Of a DNA stretch of 64,000 nucleotides, positions 41,448 to 49,066 are shown one piece after another; within the stretch, counting starts at the first letter, position 1; the number at the start of each line of letters is the position of its first letter. The translations under genes and the position numbers were made by a program. The notes beneath the pieces are model-generated. The model searched no databases and was not told the DNA's origin. It saw nothing but the letters and a program-made list of their open reading frames with translations. Source of the stretch: Roseovarius halotolerans (lineage in GTDB: Bacteria; Pseudomonadota; Alphaproteobacteria; Rhodobacterales; Rhodobacteraceae); assembly GCF_900172255.1 (NCBI RefSeq), contig NZ_FWFU01000004.1, positions 492,088 to 556,087 of the forward strand, written 5' to 3'.

Positions 41448-42308
41448 ATGCGCACCGTATACCTGAATGGCGAATACCTGCCCGAGACCGAAGCCAGGGT
41501 CTCGATCTTCGACCGGGCCTTCCTGATGGCTGACGGGGTCTATGAGGTGACCAGTGTGCTGGGCGGCAAGCTTATCGATTTCGAGGGGCATCTGAAACGG
41601 CTGGAGCGGTCGCTCAATGAGCTCGACATGCCCAAGCCCGAAGCCTTCGACGAGTTGCTGGATATCCACCGCGAACTGGTGCGCGTCAACGATATAGACG
41701 ACGGGCTGATCTATCTCCAGGTCACGCGCGGCAGCGATGGCGACCGCGATTTCGCTTTTCCGGACCCGGAGACCACGGCCCCGACACTGGTGCTTTTCAC
41801 CCAATCGAAGCCCGGCCTGGCCAACAGCCCGCAGGCGGAAAAGGGTTTGAAAATCATAAGCATAGATGACGTTCGCTGGGGCCGCCGCGACATCAAGACC
41901 GTGCAGCTTCTCTATCCTTCGATGGGCAAGATGATGGCCAAGAAGGCGGGGTGTGATGATGCGTGGATGGTGGAGGACGGGCATGTCACCGAAGGGACCA
42001 GCAACAACGCCTATATCGTCAAGGGCGGGCGGATCATCACGCGCCAGCTGAGCAACGACATCCTGCACGGGATCACCCGCGCGGCGGTGCTGCGCTTTGC
42101 GCGCGAAGCGCAGATGGAAGTCGAGGAAAGGCCTTTTACCATTGAGGAAGCGAAGACTGCGGACGAGGCTTTCGTGACCTCGGCCAGCGCCTTCGTGATG
42201 CCGGTGGTGGAGATCGACGGCGCGAGCCTGGGCGATGGCAAGCCGGGTCCGGTGGCCAGAAGGCTGCGTGAAATCTACCTCGAGGAAAGCCTGAAAAAGG
42301 CGATCTGA
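41448..42308 (+). CDS. dat: D-amino-acid transaminase
   Basis: 286 residues, class-IV (fold-type) PLP enzyme. The PLP lysine is Lys150 in GRRDIKTVQLL; the phosphate-binding part is EGTSNNAYIV and SNDILHGITR. RVSIFDRAFLMADGVYEVT at the N-terminus is typical of D-alanine transaminases rather than branched-chain ones. It moves amino groups between D-amino acids and 2-oxoglutarate, giving D-glutamate, which is the substrate of the operon's first enzyme. The start at 41448 follows GGGGA; GTG 41433 and ATG 41439 (ATGA overlap with dgcA) are alternatives. Confidence 0.9.
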   Translation: MRTVYLNGEYLPETEARVSIFDRAFLMADGVYEVTSVLGGKLIDFEGHLKRLERSLNELDMPKPEAFDELLDIHRELVRVNDIDDGLIYLQVTRGSDGDRDFAFPDPETTAPTLVLFTQSKPGLANSPQAEKGLKIISIDDVRWGRRDIKTVQLLYPSMGKMMAKKAGCDDAWMVEDGHVTEGTSNNAYIVKGGRIITRQLSNDILHGITRAAVLRFAREAQMEVEERPFTIEEAKTADEAFVTSASAFVMPVVEIDGASLGDGKPGPVARRLREIYLEESLKKAI

Positions 42309-42322
42309 GGCGCGCGGGACGT

Positions 42323-42357
42323 GTACGAAACGTCCGTTTTGTACGGCGGTTTCGTAC
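42323..42357. repeat. GTAC-dyad repeat, copy 2
   Basis: The same 35-bp element as at 14881-14915 with two substitutions (A to G and T to C), starting 14 bp after dat. A further GTTTTGTAC, within the palindrome TTTGTACAAA, lies at 42392-42400. Confidence 0.85.
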
Positions 42358-42363
42358 ATCTTT

Positions 42364-42396
42364 CGCGCCGGGTCCGCCCCGGCGCGCGCAAGTTTT
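42364..42396 (+). terminator. probable terminator of the dgc operon
   Basis: A 9-bp stem (CGCGCCGGG with CCCGGCGCG) with a 5-nt loop. Four Ts follow 6 bases later, inside the fourth GTTTTGTAC half-site. The T-run is offset, so efficiency is uncertain. Confidence 0.5.
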
Positions 42397-42467
42397 GTAC
42401 AAATTGGCAGAGTCCGCGCCAGAGGCGCAATCTCTCCGGCGCATGAAAACGCGCCGCGGGCGCCGGT

Positions 42468-42791
42468 TCAGCCGGGCTTGTCGGGGTTACCCACGTTCTG
42501 CGCGAAGGCCTGCCGGAACTCGGCCTGCTTCTCGGGGCTGGCCTCGGTCTGGTGGCCGGCTTTCCAGTCTTCGTAGGGCATGCCGTAGAAGATCTCGCGC
42601 GCCTCGTCCTTGGTCATCTCGATGCCACGGGCATTGGCGGCCTCCTGATACCAGCGGCTGAGGCAGTTGCGGCAGAACCCGGTCAGGTTCATCATGTCGA
42701 TATTCTGCACGTCGGGGCGTTTTTCCATCAGGTGTTCGCGCAGGGTGCGAAAGGCGGCGGCCTCGAGTTCGATGCGTGTCCGGTCGTCCAT
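42468..42791 (-). CDS. DUF1244 family protein
   Basis: 107 residues. The region NLTGFCRNCLSRWYQEAANARGIEMTKDEAREIFYGMPYEDWK is the DUF1244 signature, with two cysteines three apart. The family is small, helical and of unknown function, common in proteobacteria. A perfect AAGGAGG fixes the start at 42791. It lies 69 bp downstream of the N-formylglutamate amidohydrolase gene on the same strand. Confidence 0.88.
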   Translation of the reverse strand: MDDRTRIELEAAAFRTLREHLMEKRPDVQNIDMMNLTGFCRNCLSRWYQEAANARGIEMTKDEAREIFYGMPYEDWKAGHQTEASPEKQAEFRQAFAQNVGNPDKPG

Positions 42792-42860
42792 GACGGTCCT
42801 CCTTGGTGTCAGCTTCAACATGCGCACAAGGGCGCGTGCGTTCAAGGCGTCGGTGCGGCG

Positions 42861-43601
42861 TCAGACCCCGGCGCGGCGCGCGGCCTCGGTCAGGATGGGG
42901 GCGAGGCGGCACGCCCATGCGGCCTGCGTGTCGGGGGTTTCGATCAGGTCGTTGCGCAATTCGAGGAGCGTGTTGGGGCGCTCATGGGCGATTGCGTGGC
43001 GGGCGATGGCATCGCCGGGAAGATGGCCGCCGTATGGTTCGTTCTCGCCGATGCAGAGATCCTGCTCGTCGTGAAGCAGGTCGATGAAGGGTCGCGACAG
43101 GCGCCGGTCGGCGGCATAGAGCACACCCACATGCCAGGGCCGGGGCGGGCGCGCGCGAAGCTGTCGGGTGAAGCTGTGAACCGACACGATCACCGTGTCG
43201 CGCTGGCGCGCGGCCAGTTCCGACAGGGCCGTGTGATAGGGCCGGTAACAGCGGTTGAGGCGGCGCTCCAGTTCCTCTTGCCCGGCGTGGCGGTTGCCGG
43301 GAATGATCGTGCCGTCATAGAGCTTCATCAACAGGGTCGGGTCGTCCTCGCCACGGTTCGGATCGATCACGAGGCGCGAGAAATTCGACAGGATCACGGG
43401 CGCATCGAGATGCCGCGCCAGTTCGCGCGCCACACCGGCGGCGCCCACATCATAGGCGATATGGCGGTTCATGTCGGCCTCGGGCAGGCCGAGGGTGCCG
43501 CCGTTGACGAAGGGCGGCACGGTGTTGGCGGCATGGTCGCAGGTGACCAGCCAGCGGGCGGGGCGCTCTGCGCCCTCTATGAAAAAGGGTTGATAGGTCA
43601 T
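42861..43601 (-). CDS. N-formylglutamate amidohydrolase family protein
   Basis: 246 residues. Family motifs: LVTCDHAANTVPPF (metal-ligand His), HIAYDVGA, VSVHSFTRQL (metal His and the SFT catalytic stretch) and ENEPYGG. Members cleave N-formylglutamate (HutG) or related N-acyl amino acids. No hut genes are near. The start at 43601 gives the expected N-terminus; ATG at 43625 is in frame. Given the dgc operon beside it, an N-acylglutamate hydrolase role is worth considering but not shown. It is divergent from pyk. Confidence 0.82.
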   Translation of the reverse strand: MTYQPFFIEGAERPARWLVTCDHAANTVPPFVNGGTLGLPEADMNRHIAYDVGAAGVARELARHLDAPVILSNFSRLVIDPNRGEDDPTLLMKLYDGTIIPGNRHAGQEELERRLNRCYRPYHTALSELAARQRDTVIVSVHSFTRQLRARPPRPWHVGVLYAADRRLSRPFIDLLHDEQDLCIGENEPYGGHLPGDAIARHAIAHERPNTLLELRNDLIETPDTQAAWACRLAPILTEAARRAGV

Positions 43602-43794
43602 CGCGGTGTCATGTCCTTTGCGCATCCTCTAGGACAGATGAAAGAGGATGTGAATTGGGAATGGACCTTGCTGCGCCGTTAGCGGTAACATATGGCCAAC
43701 CGAGCAGCCAGGGACCATGCCGGACCCGGCAGCCCATTGACAGGACGCGCCCGGATGGTGACACCGGGCGGCGAATAAAGACAGGAATTCCCGG

Positions 43795-45240
43795 ATGAAA
43801 CGCCACCGCAACGTCAAGATCGTGGCCACGCTTGGCCCCGCCTCGTCGGATTACGACACGATTCGCGCCCTGCATGAGGCGGGCGCGGACGTGTTCCGCC
43901 TGAACATGAGCCACGGCGTTCATGAAGAGATCGCCGAAAAGCACCGCATCATCCGCCAGATCGAAGAAGAGCTGAACAGCCCGATTGCGATCCTGGCGGA
44001 CCTTCAGGGGCCGAAGCTGAGGGTCGGCAGTTTCGCCAATGGCGAGGAGGAGCTGATCGAGGGTGCGGCGTTCCGGCTGGACCTGGACGAGGCCGAGGGC
44101 GACGCGAACCGCGTCTGCCTGCCCCATCCCGAGATCTTTGCCGCGCTCGAACCGGGCGCGAGCCTGTTGGTCAATGACGGCAAGATCCGCCTCAAGGTGA
44201 TCGAATGCGGCAAGGATTTCGCGCAGACCGAAGTGGTCATCGGCGGCACCATTTCCAACCGCAAGGGGGTCAATGTGCCCGATGTGGTGCTGCCGCTGGC
44301 GGCGCTTTCGGAAAAGGACCGTGCCGACCTGGAATTCGTCTGCGGGCTGGGCATCGACTGGCTGGCGCTGAGTTTCGTGCAGCGGGCGGAGGACGTGACC
44401 GAAGCGCGCGAACTGGCGGCTGGCCGGGCCGCGATCCTGAGCAAGATCGAGAAACCCTCGGCGGTGACGCAGTTCGACGCGATCCTCGAGGCCTCGGACG
44501 GGATCATGGTGGCGCGCGGCGATCTGGGGGTGGAACTGCCGGTGCAGAACGTGCCCCCCATCCAGAAGCGCCTGGTGCGCAAGTGCCGCGCCGCCGCCAA
44601 GCCGGTGATTGTCGCCACACAGATGCTGGAATCGATGATCGAGAGCCCGATGCCCACCCGCGCCGAGGTGAGCGACGTGGCCACGGCCATTTACGAGGGC
44701 GCGGATGCGATCATGCTGTCGGCGGAATCGGCGGCGGGAGATTACCCCGTCGAGGCGGTCACGACGATGGACAATGTCGCCCGCGAGGTCGAGGACGACC
44801 CCACCTACCAGGAGGTGATCGAGGCCTCGCGCCGGGTCAGCCGCACATCGGTGGCCGACGGTATCGTCGCCGCCGCGCGCGAGATCGCCGAAACCACGGA
44901 TATCAAGGCGATCTGCTGTTTCACGCAGTCGGGCACGACCGCACTTCTGACTGCGCGCGAACGCCCGCGCGTGCCGATCATCGCGATGACCAACCTGTTG
45001 GGCACCGCGCGGCGGCTGGCGCTGACATGGGGCGTGCATTGCGTGATGACCGGCCAGCTTGAGCGCTTCAAGCAGGCGGTGCTGAATGCGGCGCGCGCGG
45101 CGCGCGAGGAAGGCTATGCCGAGCCGCTCGATCAGATCGTGGTGACGGCGGGCGTGCCTTTCAACGTGCCGGGCACCACCAACATCCTGCGTGTCGCGCC
45201 CTGTCAGGAAAGTTTGATATACGCGACCGATCCGGGTTAA
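43795..45240 (+). CDS. pyk: pyruvate kinase
   Basis: 481 residues. It transfers phosphate from phosphoenolpyruvate to ADP. Visible motifs: VATLGPASS and FRLNMSHG at the N-terminus, the B-domain (about 70-165), the catalytic Lys region SKIEKPSAV, the metal-binding MVARGDLGVELP, and TQMLESMIESPMPTRAEVSDVA. The C-terminal domain (about 350-480) has CCFTQSGTTALLTARERP. It begins a short run with the small membrane protein gene that follows 41 bp later. Confidence 0.97.
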   Translation: MKRHRNVKIVATLGPASSDYDTIRALHEAGADVFRLNMSHGVHEEIAEKHRIIRQIEEELNSPIAILADLQGPKLRVGSFANGEEELIEGAAFRLDLDEAEGDANRVCLPHPEIFAALEPGASLLVNDGKIRLKVIECGKDFAQTEVVIGGTISNRKGVNVPDVVLPLAALSEKDRADLEFVCGLGIDWLALSFVQRAEDVTEARELAAGRAAILSKIEKPSAVTQFDAILEASDGIMVARGDLGVELPVQNVPPIQKRLVRKCRAAAKPVIVATQMLESMIESPMPTRAEVSDVATAIYEGADAIMLSAESAAGDYPVEAVTTMDNVAREVEDDPTYQEVIEASRRVSRTSVADGIVAAAREIAETTDIKAICCFTQSGTTALLTARERPRVPIIAMTNLLGTARRLALTWGVHCVMTGQLERFKQAVLNAARAAREEGYAEPLDQIVVTAGVPFNVPGTTNILRVAPCQESLIYATDPG

Positions 45241-45281
45241 ACTGCGCCTGTCGCAGCCTGTTTCCCGTATCGGAGAGTTGA

Positions 45282-45506
45282 ATGGACCATGATCTTGCGC
45301 TGATTGTCGGCCTTGTGCTGATCATCCTGTCCATTCCCTCGATCATCGCCGCGTTCAGCGACGGACACGCGCCGCGCGTCGCCGCCTTCACGATCATCGC
45401 GGGCGGGGCGCTGTTGGTCTGGGCAATCTCGAGCAAGCCCGGCGGCTACACGATCAGCGATGTGCCCGACACCTTCGTACGCGTGGTGGCACGGTATCTG
45501 CCCTGA
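45282..45506 (+). CDS. small conserved two-helix membrane protein
   Basis: 74 residues. Helix 1 (about 6-25: LALIVGLVLIILSIPSIIAAF) and helix 2 (about 33-50: VAAFTIIAGGALLVWAI) are followed by a soluble tail (YTISDVPDTFVRVVARYLP). It sits 41 bp after pyk and is probably co-transcribed with it. Function unknown. Confidence 0.7.
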   Translation: MDHDLALIVGLVLIILSIPSIIAAFSDGHAPRVAAFTIIAGGALLVWAISSKPGGYTISDVPDTFVRVVARYLP

Positions 45507-45556
45507 GGGGCGGAGCAGCGCGCGCGCCTGTAAGTGAGTAAAGAGTGGAGGTCGTT

Positions 45557-46297
45557 TTGACCGATAAAGAACACGTCGAATCCGGAATTCTCAGCCGTTT
45601 CATTGACTTATTCTGGGGCTATGGAAGTTTCGAGGCCCCGATCTGGATGGTCGGAATGGAGGAATCCTGCGGTGAGAAGGACTTTCCCAAGCGCATCAAT
45701 GCCTGGCACACGCGTGGCGAGCGGCAATTGGACGATGCGGCCGGGTATCATCAAGCGATCGGCGCGCCTGAGCATTTCGAAGAACGGGCCAGGGTGCAAA
45801 GGACATGGTCCAAGCTGATCAAGACCTATCTGGCCGCCTATGGCCATCGGACGAATACAAGCGACACGCGCCGGTTCCAGATCATGTCGCTGGGTCGTAT
45901 CGAACCTGTGCTGGTGCCCACATGCTTTATCGAACTGATGCCCCTGCCGTCGCCGAGTACGGGCGATTGGTGGGTCAAGGATCACACCGATCTCGACTAT
46001 CTGCAGAGCCGCAAGGCCTATATGGCGGAGGTTGCCGACAAGCGTGCGCAAAAGCTGAAAGCGCTCGTCGCCGAACATCGGCCCGCCGCCGTGCTGTTCT
46101 ATGGCTCGACCCTCAGGAAACACTGGGAGCGCGTGTCTGGCCCGCTGGTGCGCCACCCGGCGCATCAGAAGTTGTTCCACAGCCAGACCGGCGGCACGCA
46201 GTTCCTGATGATGCCGCATCCGGTCGCGCACGGGGTGAAGAACGCCGACTACATCAAGGTGGGTGAACTGCTGCGTGACCGGATCGGCGGGCAGTAA
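45557..46297 (+). CDS. unrecognised protein, possible uracil-DNA-glycosylase-like fold
   Basis: 246 residues, soluble. I do not recognise the family with certainty. Near the N-terminus, GYGSFEAPIWMVGMEES (21-37) resembles motif A of UDG-superfamily proteins (small-residue strand then G-E). Near the C-terminus, MMPHPVAHG (218-226) resembles the HPS-type motif; between them are LMPLPSPST and a strand AVLFYG. The start is taken as TTG 45557, preceded by GGAGG five bases away; GTG 45545 has no ribosome site. Base usage is a little less GC-rich than in its neighbours. It stands alone between pyk and rpmI. Confidence 0.6.
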   Translation: MTDKEHVESGILSRFIDLFWGYGSFEAPIWMVGMEESCGEKDFPKRINAWHTRGERQLDDAAGYHQAIGAPEHFEERARVQRTWSKLIKTYLAAYGHRTNTSDTRRFQIMSLGRIEPVLVPTCFIELMPLPSPSTGDWWVKDHTDLDYLQSRKAYMAEVADKRAQKLKALVAEHRPAAVLFYGSTLRKHWERVSGPLVRHPAHQKLFHSQTGGTQFLMMPHPVAHGVKNADYIKVGELLRDRIGGQ

Positions 46298-46372
46298 GAC
46301 GGCGCCGACCGGGCGCAGGATGCATTGCTTTGGCGCTGCGGCCACGAACCCGTCTTTCACGGTGACACCCCC

Positions 46373-46401
46373 TTGCGAAACAGAGTGAGTCGGCGTATAC
46401 G
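46373..46401 (+). promoter_or_regulatory. sigma-70-type promoter of rpmI-rplT
   Basis: -35 TTGCGA (46373-46378), exactly 17 bp, and -10 TATACG (46396-46401), about 80 bp before rpmI. This is a good match to the housekeeping promoter pattern of Rhodobacteraceae (strong TTG, weaker rest). Confidence 0.6.
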
Positions 46402-46479
46402 GCGCGCTCTGATACCGCGTGGCCGGCCGAAGTGGCATGCCGAGTCGCGCGTTCCACCGAACCTGAAGAGGAGCCGGAA

Positions 46480-46680
46480 ATGCCCAAGATGAAGACCAAG
46501 TCGAGCTGCAAGAAGCGGTTCAAGGTGACGGCCAGCGGCAAGATCAAATGCGGACAGGCGGGTAAGCGCCACGGCATGATCAAGCGCACCACCAAGTTCA
46601 TCCGTGACGCCCGTGGCACCACGGTCATGTCCGAGGCAGACGCCAAGATCGTCCGCCCGATGATGCCCTATTCCCGCTAA
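46480..46680 (+). CDS. rpmI: 50S ribosomal protein L35
   Basis: 66 residues, the standard size. [22 protein letters not shown] and [19 protein letters not shown] are the family core, highly basic. The ribosome site GAGGAG lies 6-7 nt upstream. It is followed 19 bp later by rplT. The usual upstream partner infC is not here, so the pair has its own promoter. Confidence 0.97.
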   Translation: MPKMKTKSSCKKRFKVTASGKIKCGQAGKRHGMIKRTTKFIRDARGTTVMSEADAKIVRPMMPYSR

Positions 46681-46699
46681 GGCCAAGGAGACCTGAACC

Positions 46700-47065
46700 A
46701 TGTCACGCGTCAAAGGTGGGACCGTTACCCACGCCCGTCACAAGAAAGTCGTCAAGGCCGCCAAAGGCTATTACGGACGTCGCAAGAATACCTTCAAGGT
46801 GGCCCGTCAGGCCGTCGACAAGGCCAACCAATACGCCACGCGCGACCGCAAGAACCGCAAGCGCAATTTCCGCGCGCTGTGGATCCAGCGGATCAATGCC
46901 GCCGTGCGCGCCCATGATGAAGGCCTGACCTATTCGCGCTTCATCAACGGGCTGTCGCTGGCCGGGATCGAAGTGGACCGCAAGGTTCTGGCCGATCTGG
47001 CCGTGCGCGAACCCGAAGCATTCGGTGCCATCGTCGATCAGGCGAAAGGCGCCCTGGCATCATAA
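46700..47065 (+). CDS. rplT: 50S ribosomal protein L20
   Basis: 121 residues, standard size. [54 protein letters not shown] is cut from the basic RNA-binding arm, and WIQRINAA... lies in the globular part. L20 is an early 23S assembly protein and in some bacteria represses its own operon; no leader structure for that is visible here. The gene is followed by a strong terminator. Confidence 0.97.
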   Translation: MSRVKGGTVTHARHKKVVKAAKGYYGRRKNTFKVARQAVDKANQYATRDRKNRKRNFRALWIQRINAAVRAHDEGLTYSRFINGLSLAGIEVDRKVLADLAVREPEAFGAIVDQAKGALAS

Positions 47066-47105
47066 GCCAGCCGCGTTCGAGGGACAGAACGCAAAGCACC
47101 TGAAC

Positions 47106-47138
47106 AACCGCCGTCAGCCCCGCGCTGGCGGCGGTTTT
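47106..47138 (+). terminator. intrinsic terminator of rpmI-rplT
   Basis: AACCGCCG-TCAG pairs with CTGG-CGGCGGTT, a 12-bp stem including one G-U pair, with a 7-nt loop, followed by TTTTCGTT. It lies 41 bp after the rplT stop. Confidence 0.88.
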
Positions 47139-47205
47139 CGTTGTGCGCCGCCTGCGGGCGTGCCCGAAATTGCCCCGGCCCTGCCCTTATTCCGGCGGAT
47201 TCGAC

Positions 47206-47367
47206 ATGCACCCTGAACGACGGATCGCGGCCCGTCCGGCCGCCCGTTGGATGGAGATGCAGATGCAGAGCTCACCGCAACAGCCCGTTCTGACGCTTCT
47301 GAGCGAGAAGGCCCGCCGCCTGCTGGCGGCGCATGACCAGGAGGTCCAGCGCGCCCGTCCCGCCTGA
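47206..47367 (+). CDS. small ORF in the rplT-pheS gap, doubtful
   Basis: 53 codons from ATG 47206. The later part (MQSSPQQPVLTLLSEKARRLLAAHDQEVQRARPA) has a plausible helical composition. There is no clear ribosome site at 47206, and internal ATGs at 47251 and 47257 are equally possible. It is not rich in phenylalanine, so it is not a pheS attenuation leader peptide. The rest of the 398-bp gap (47066-47463) holds the terminator and no other recognisable feature. Confidence 0.25.
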   Translation: MHPERRIAARPAARWMEMQMQSSPQQPVLTLLSEKARRLLAAHDQEVQRARPA

Positions 47368-47463
47368 CCCGGCGGCCTGAACCGCCTCCGCGGCCGGCGC
47401 CAGTCACTTGCGCTGGCGCGCCAAGCGCGGTAACCCGCCCGTGACGCCAAACGGGTGAGACAG

Positions 47464-48537
47464 ATGGACGACCTCAGAGACAAGTACCTGACCGCGATCG
47501 CCAATGCCGGCGACGAGGCCGCGCTGGAGAACCTGCGCGTCCAGGCCGTTGGCAAGAAGGGCGAGATCAGCCTCAAGATGCGCGAGCTGGGCAAGATGAC
47601 GCCCGAGGAGCGGCAGGTCATGGGGCCGAAGCTCAATGCGCTGAAAGACGAGATCAATTCGGCGCTCTCGGCCAAGAAACAGGGGTTGGGAGATGCCGCC
47701 CTCGACGAGCGCCTGCGCGGCGAGTGGCTGGATGTCACCCTGCCCGGCCGGTCGCGCCGAAACGGCACCATCCACCCCGTCAGCCAGGTCAGCGAGGAAG
47801 TCACCGCGATCTTCGCCGATATGGGCTTTGCCGTGGCCGAGGGGCCGCAGGTGGAAAGCGACTGGCATAATTTCGACGCGCTCAACATTCCCGGCCACCA
47901 CCCGGCGCGCGCCGAGATGGACACGTTCTATATGCACCGCGACGCGGACGATACGCGCCCGCCGCATGTTCTGCGCACCCATACGAGCCCGGTTCAGATC
48001 CGCTCGATGGAATTGCAGGGCGCGCCGCTCAGGGTGATCTGTCCGGGCCGCGTCTATCGCGCCGATTACGACCAGACCCATACACCGATGTTCCACCAGG
48101 TCGAAGGGCTGGCGGTGGACAAGGACATTTCCATGGCCAACCTGAAATGGGTGCTGGAAGAGTTCGTGAAAGCCTATTTCGAGGTCGATGGCGTCGACCT
48201 GCGCTTCCGTGCCTCGCATTTCCCCTTCACCGAACCTTCGGCCGAGGTGGATATCCGCTGCAGCTGGGAAGGCGGCACGCTCAAGGTGGGCGAAGGCGAC
48301 GACTGGCTGGAAATCCTGGGCAGCGGCATGGTCCATCCCAAGGTCTTGATGGCGGGGAATATCGACCCGGCGGCCTGGCAGGGCTTTGCCTTTGGCATGG
48401 GGATCGACCGGATCGCGATGCTGAAATACGGCATCCCCGACCTGCGCGCGTTCTTCGATTCCGACTTGCGCTGGCTACGCCATTACGGCTTCAGCGCGCT
48501 GGACGTGCCGACGGTGCGCGGCGGGTTGAGCAGGTAG
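47464..48537 (+). CDS. pheS: phenylalanine-tRNA ligase alpha subunit
   Basis: 357 residues. An N-terminal coiled coil (about 1-90) that grips tRNA-Phe is followed by the class-II catalytic domain. Motif 2 is near [18 protein letters not shown] and [26 protein letters not shown]; motif 3 is [22 protein letters not shown]. The conserved [12 protein letters not shown] is present. It starts at 47464 after GGGTGAG. It is separated from pheT by the yrhK-like gene, rather than being directly adjacent as in many bacteria. Confidence 0.96.
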   Translation: MDDLRDKYLTAIANAGDEAALENLRVQAVGKKGEISLKMRELGKMTPEERQVMGPKLNALKDEINSALSAKKQGLGDAALDERLRGEWLDVTLPGRSRRNGTIHPVSQVSEEVTAIFADMGFAVAEGPQVESDWHNFDALNIPGHHPARAEMDTFYMHRDADDTRPPHVLRTHTSPVQIRSMELQGAPLRVICPGRVYRADYDQTHTPMFHQVEGLAVDKDISMANLKWVLEEFVKAYFEVDGVDLRFRASHFPFTEPSAEVDIRCSWEGGTLKVGEGDDWLEILGSGMVHPKVLMAGNIDPAAWQGFAFGMGIDRIAMLKYGIPDLRAFFDSDLRWLRHYGFSALDVPTVRGGLSR

Positions 48538-48605
48538 ACGGCGAGCACAGCAACGCGCGGTGAGGACGCCGCGCCGATAATCCGCAGCCAACCGGAGGCC
48601 CGCAC

Positions 48606-48887
48606 ATGCGCCTGTTCCGACATGAATCCCGCCAGCGAAATGCCGATACGCGAAGGATCTATGCGGCCTATGAGATCGCCTATACGGTGGTCGATTTCAG
48701 CGCCGCGATCTGTTTTCTGATCGGGTCGGTCCTGTTTCTCTGGGCCGATTTCGAGACCCAGGCGATCGTGTTGTTCATTGTCGGCTCGGCCTGTTTCTGT
48801 CTCAAGCCGACGCTGCGCCTGGCGCGCGAGATCCATCTGTGGCGGATGGGGAAGATCGACAGCCTGGCGCGGCGGATCGAGGGGTGA
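48606..48887 (+). CDS. YrhK-family small membrane protein
   Basis: 93 residues. It has a positively charged N-terminus (RLFRHESRQRNADTRRIY), two helices (about 26-48 and 52-68) separated by a short loop, and a basic C-terminus (RLAREIHLWRMGKIDSLARRI). This fits the YrhK-like domain, whose function is unknown. It is inserted between pheS and pheT, 68 bp after pheS, and is followed by a repeat element. Confidence 0.75.
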   Translation: MRLFRHESRQRNADTRRIYAAYEIAYTVVDFSAAICFLIGSVLFLWADFETQAIVLFIVGSACFCLKPTLRLAREIHLWRMGKIDSLARRIEG

Positions 48888-48926
48888 GCACCCCAGAGCG
48901 GTTGCGCGCGGATGCGCGCGGCGTCA

Positions 48927-48976
48927 GCGAGGGGCCAGCCCCTCGCGCTCCCCGGGATATTTCCAAACAGAAGAAG
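48927..48976 (+). repeat. intergenic hairpin repeat, copy E
   Basis: GCGAGGGG-CCAG-CCCCTCGC hairpin (48927-48946), then GCTCCCCGGGATATTTCC and AAACAGAAGAAG. The core ATATTT and the AGAAGAAG tail are variants of the same element. It lies between yrhK and pheT on the same strand. Confidence 0.75.
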
Positions 48977-49066
48977 GCGGAGGCCCTGACACGCTGCGGG
49001 GTTTTCCCCCTGCGCCGGATAGGCTAAACGCGCATTGAACAATGTTCCTTTCGTGGATGAGAGCCG

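Noticed and set aside
47206..47367. Phenylalanine attenuation leader peptide for pheS
   Set aside because: The encoded peptide has no Phe run, and no terminator/antiterminator pair was found directly before pheS.
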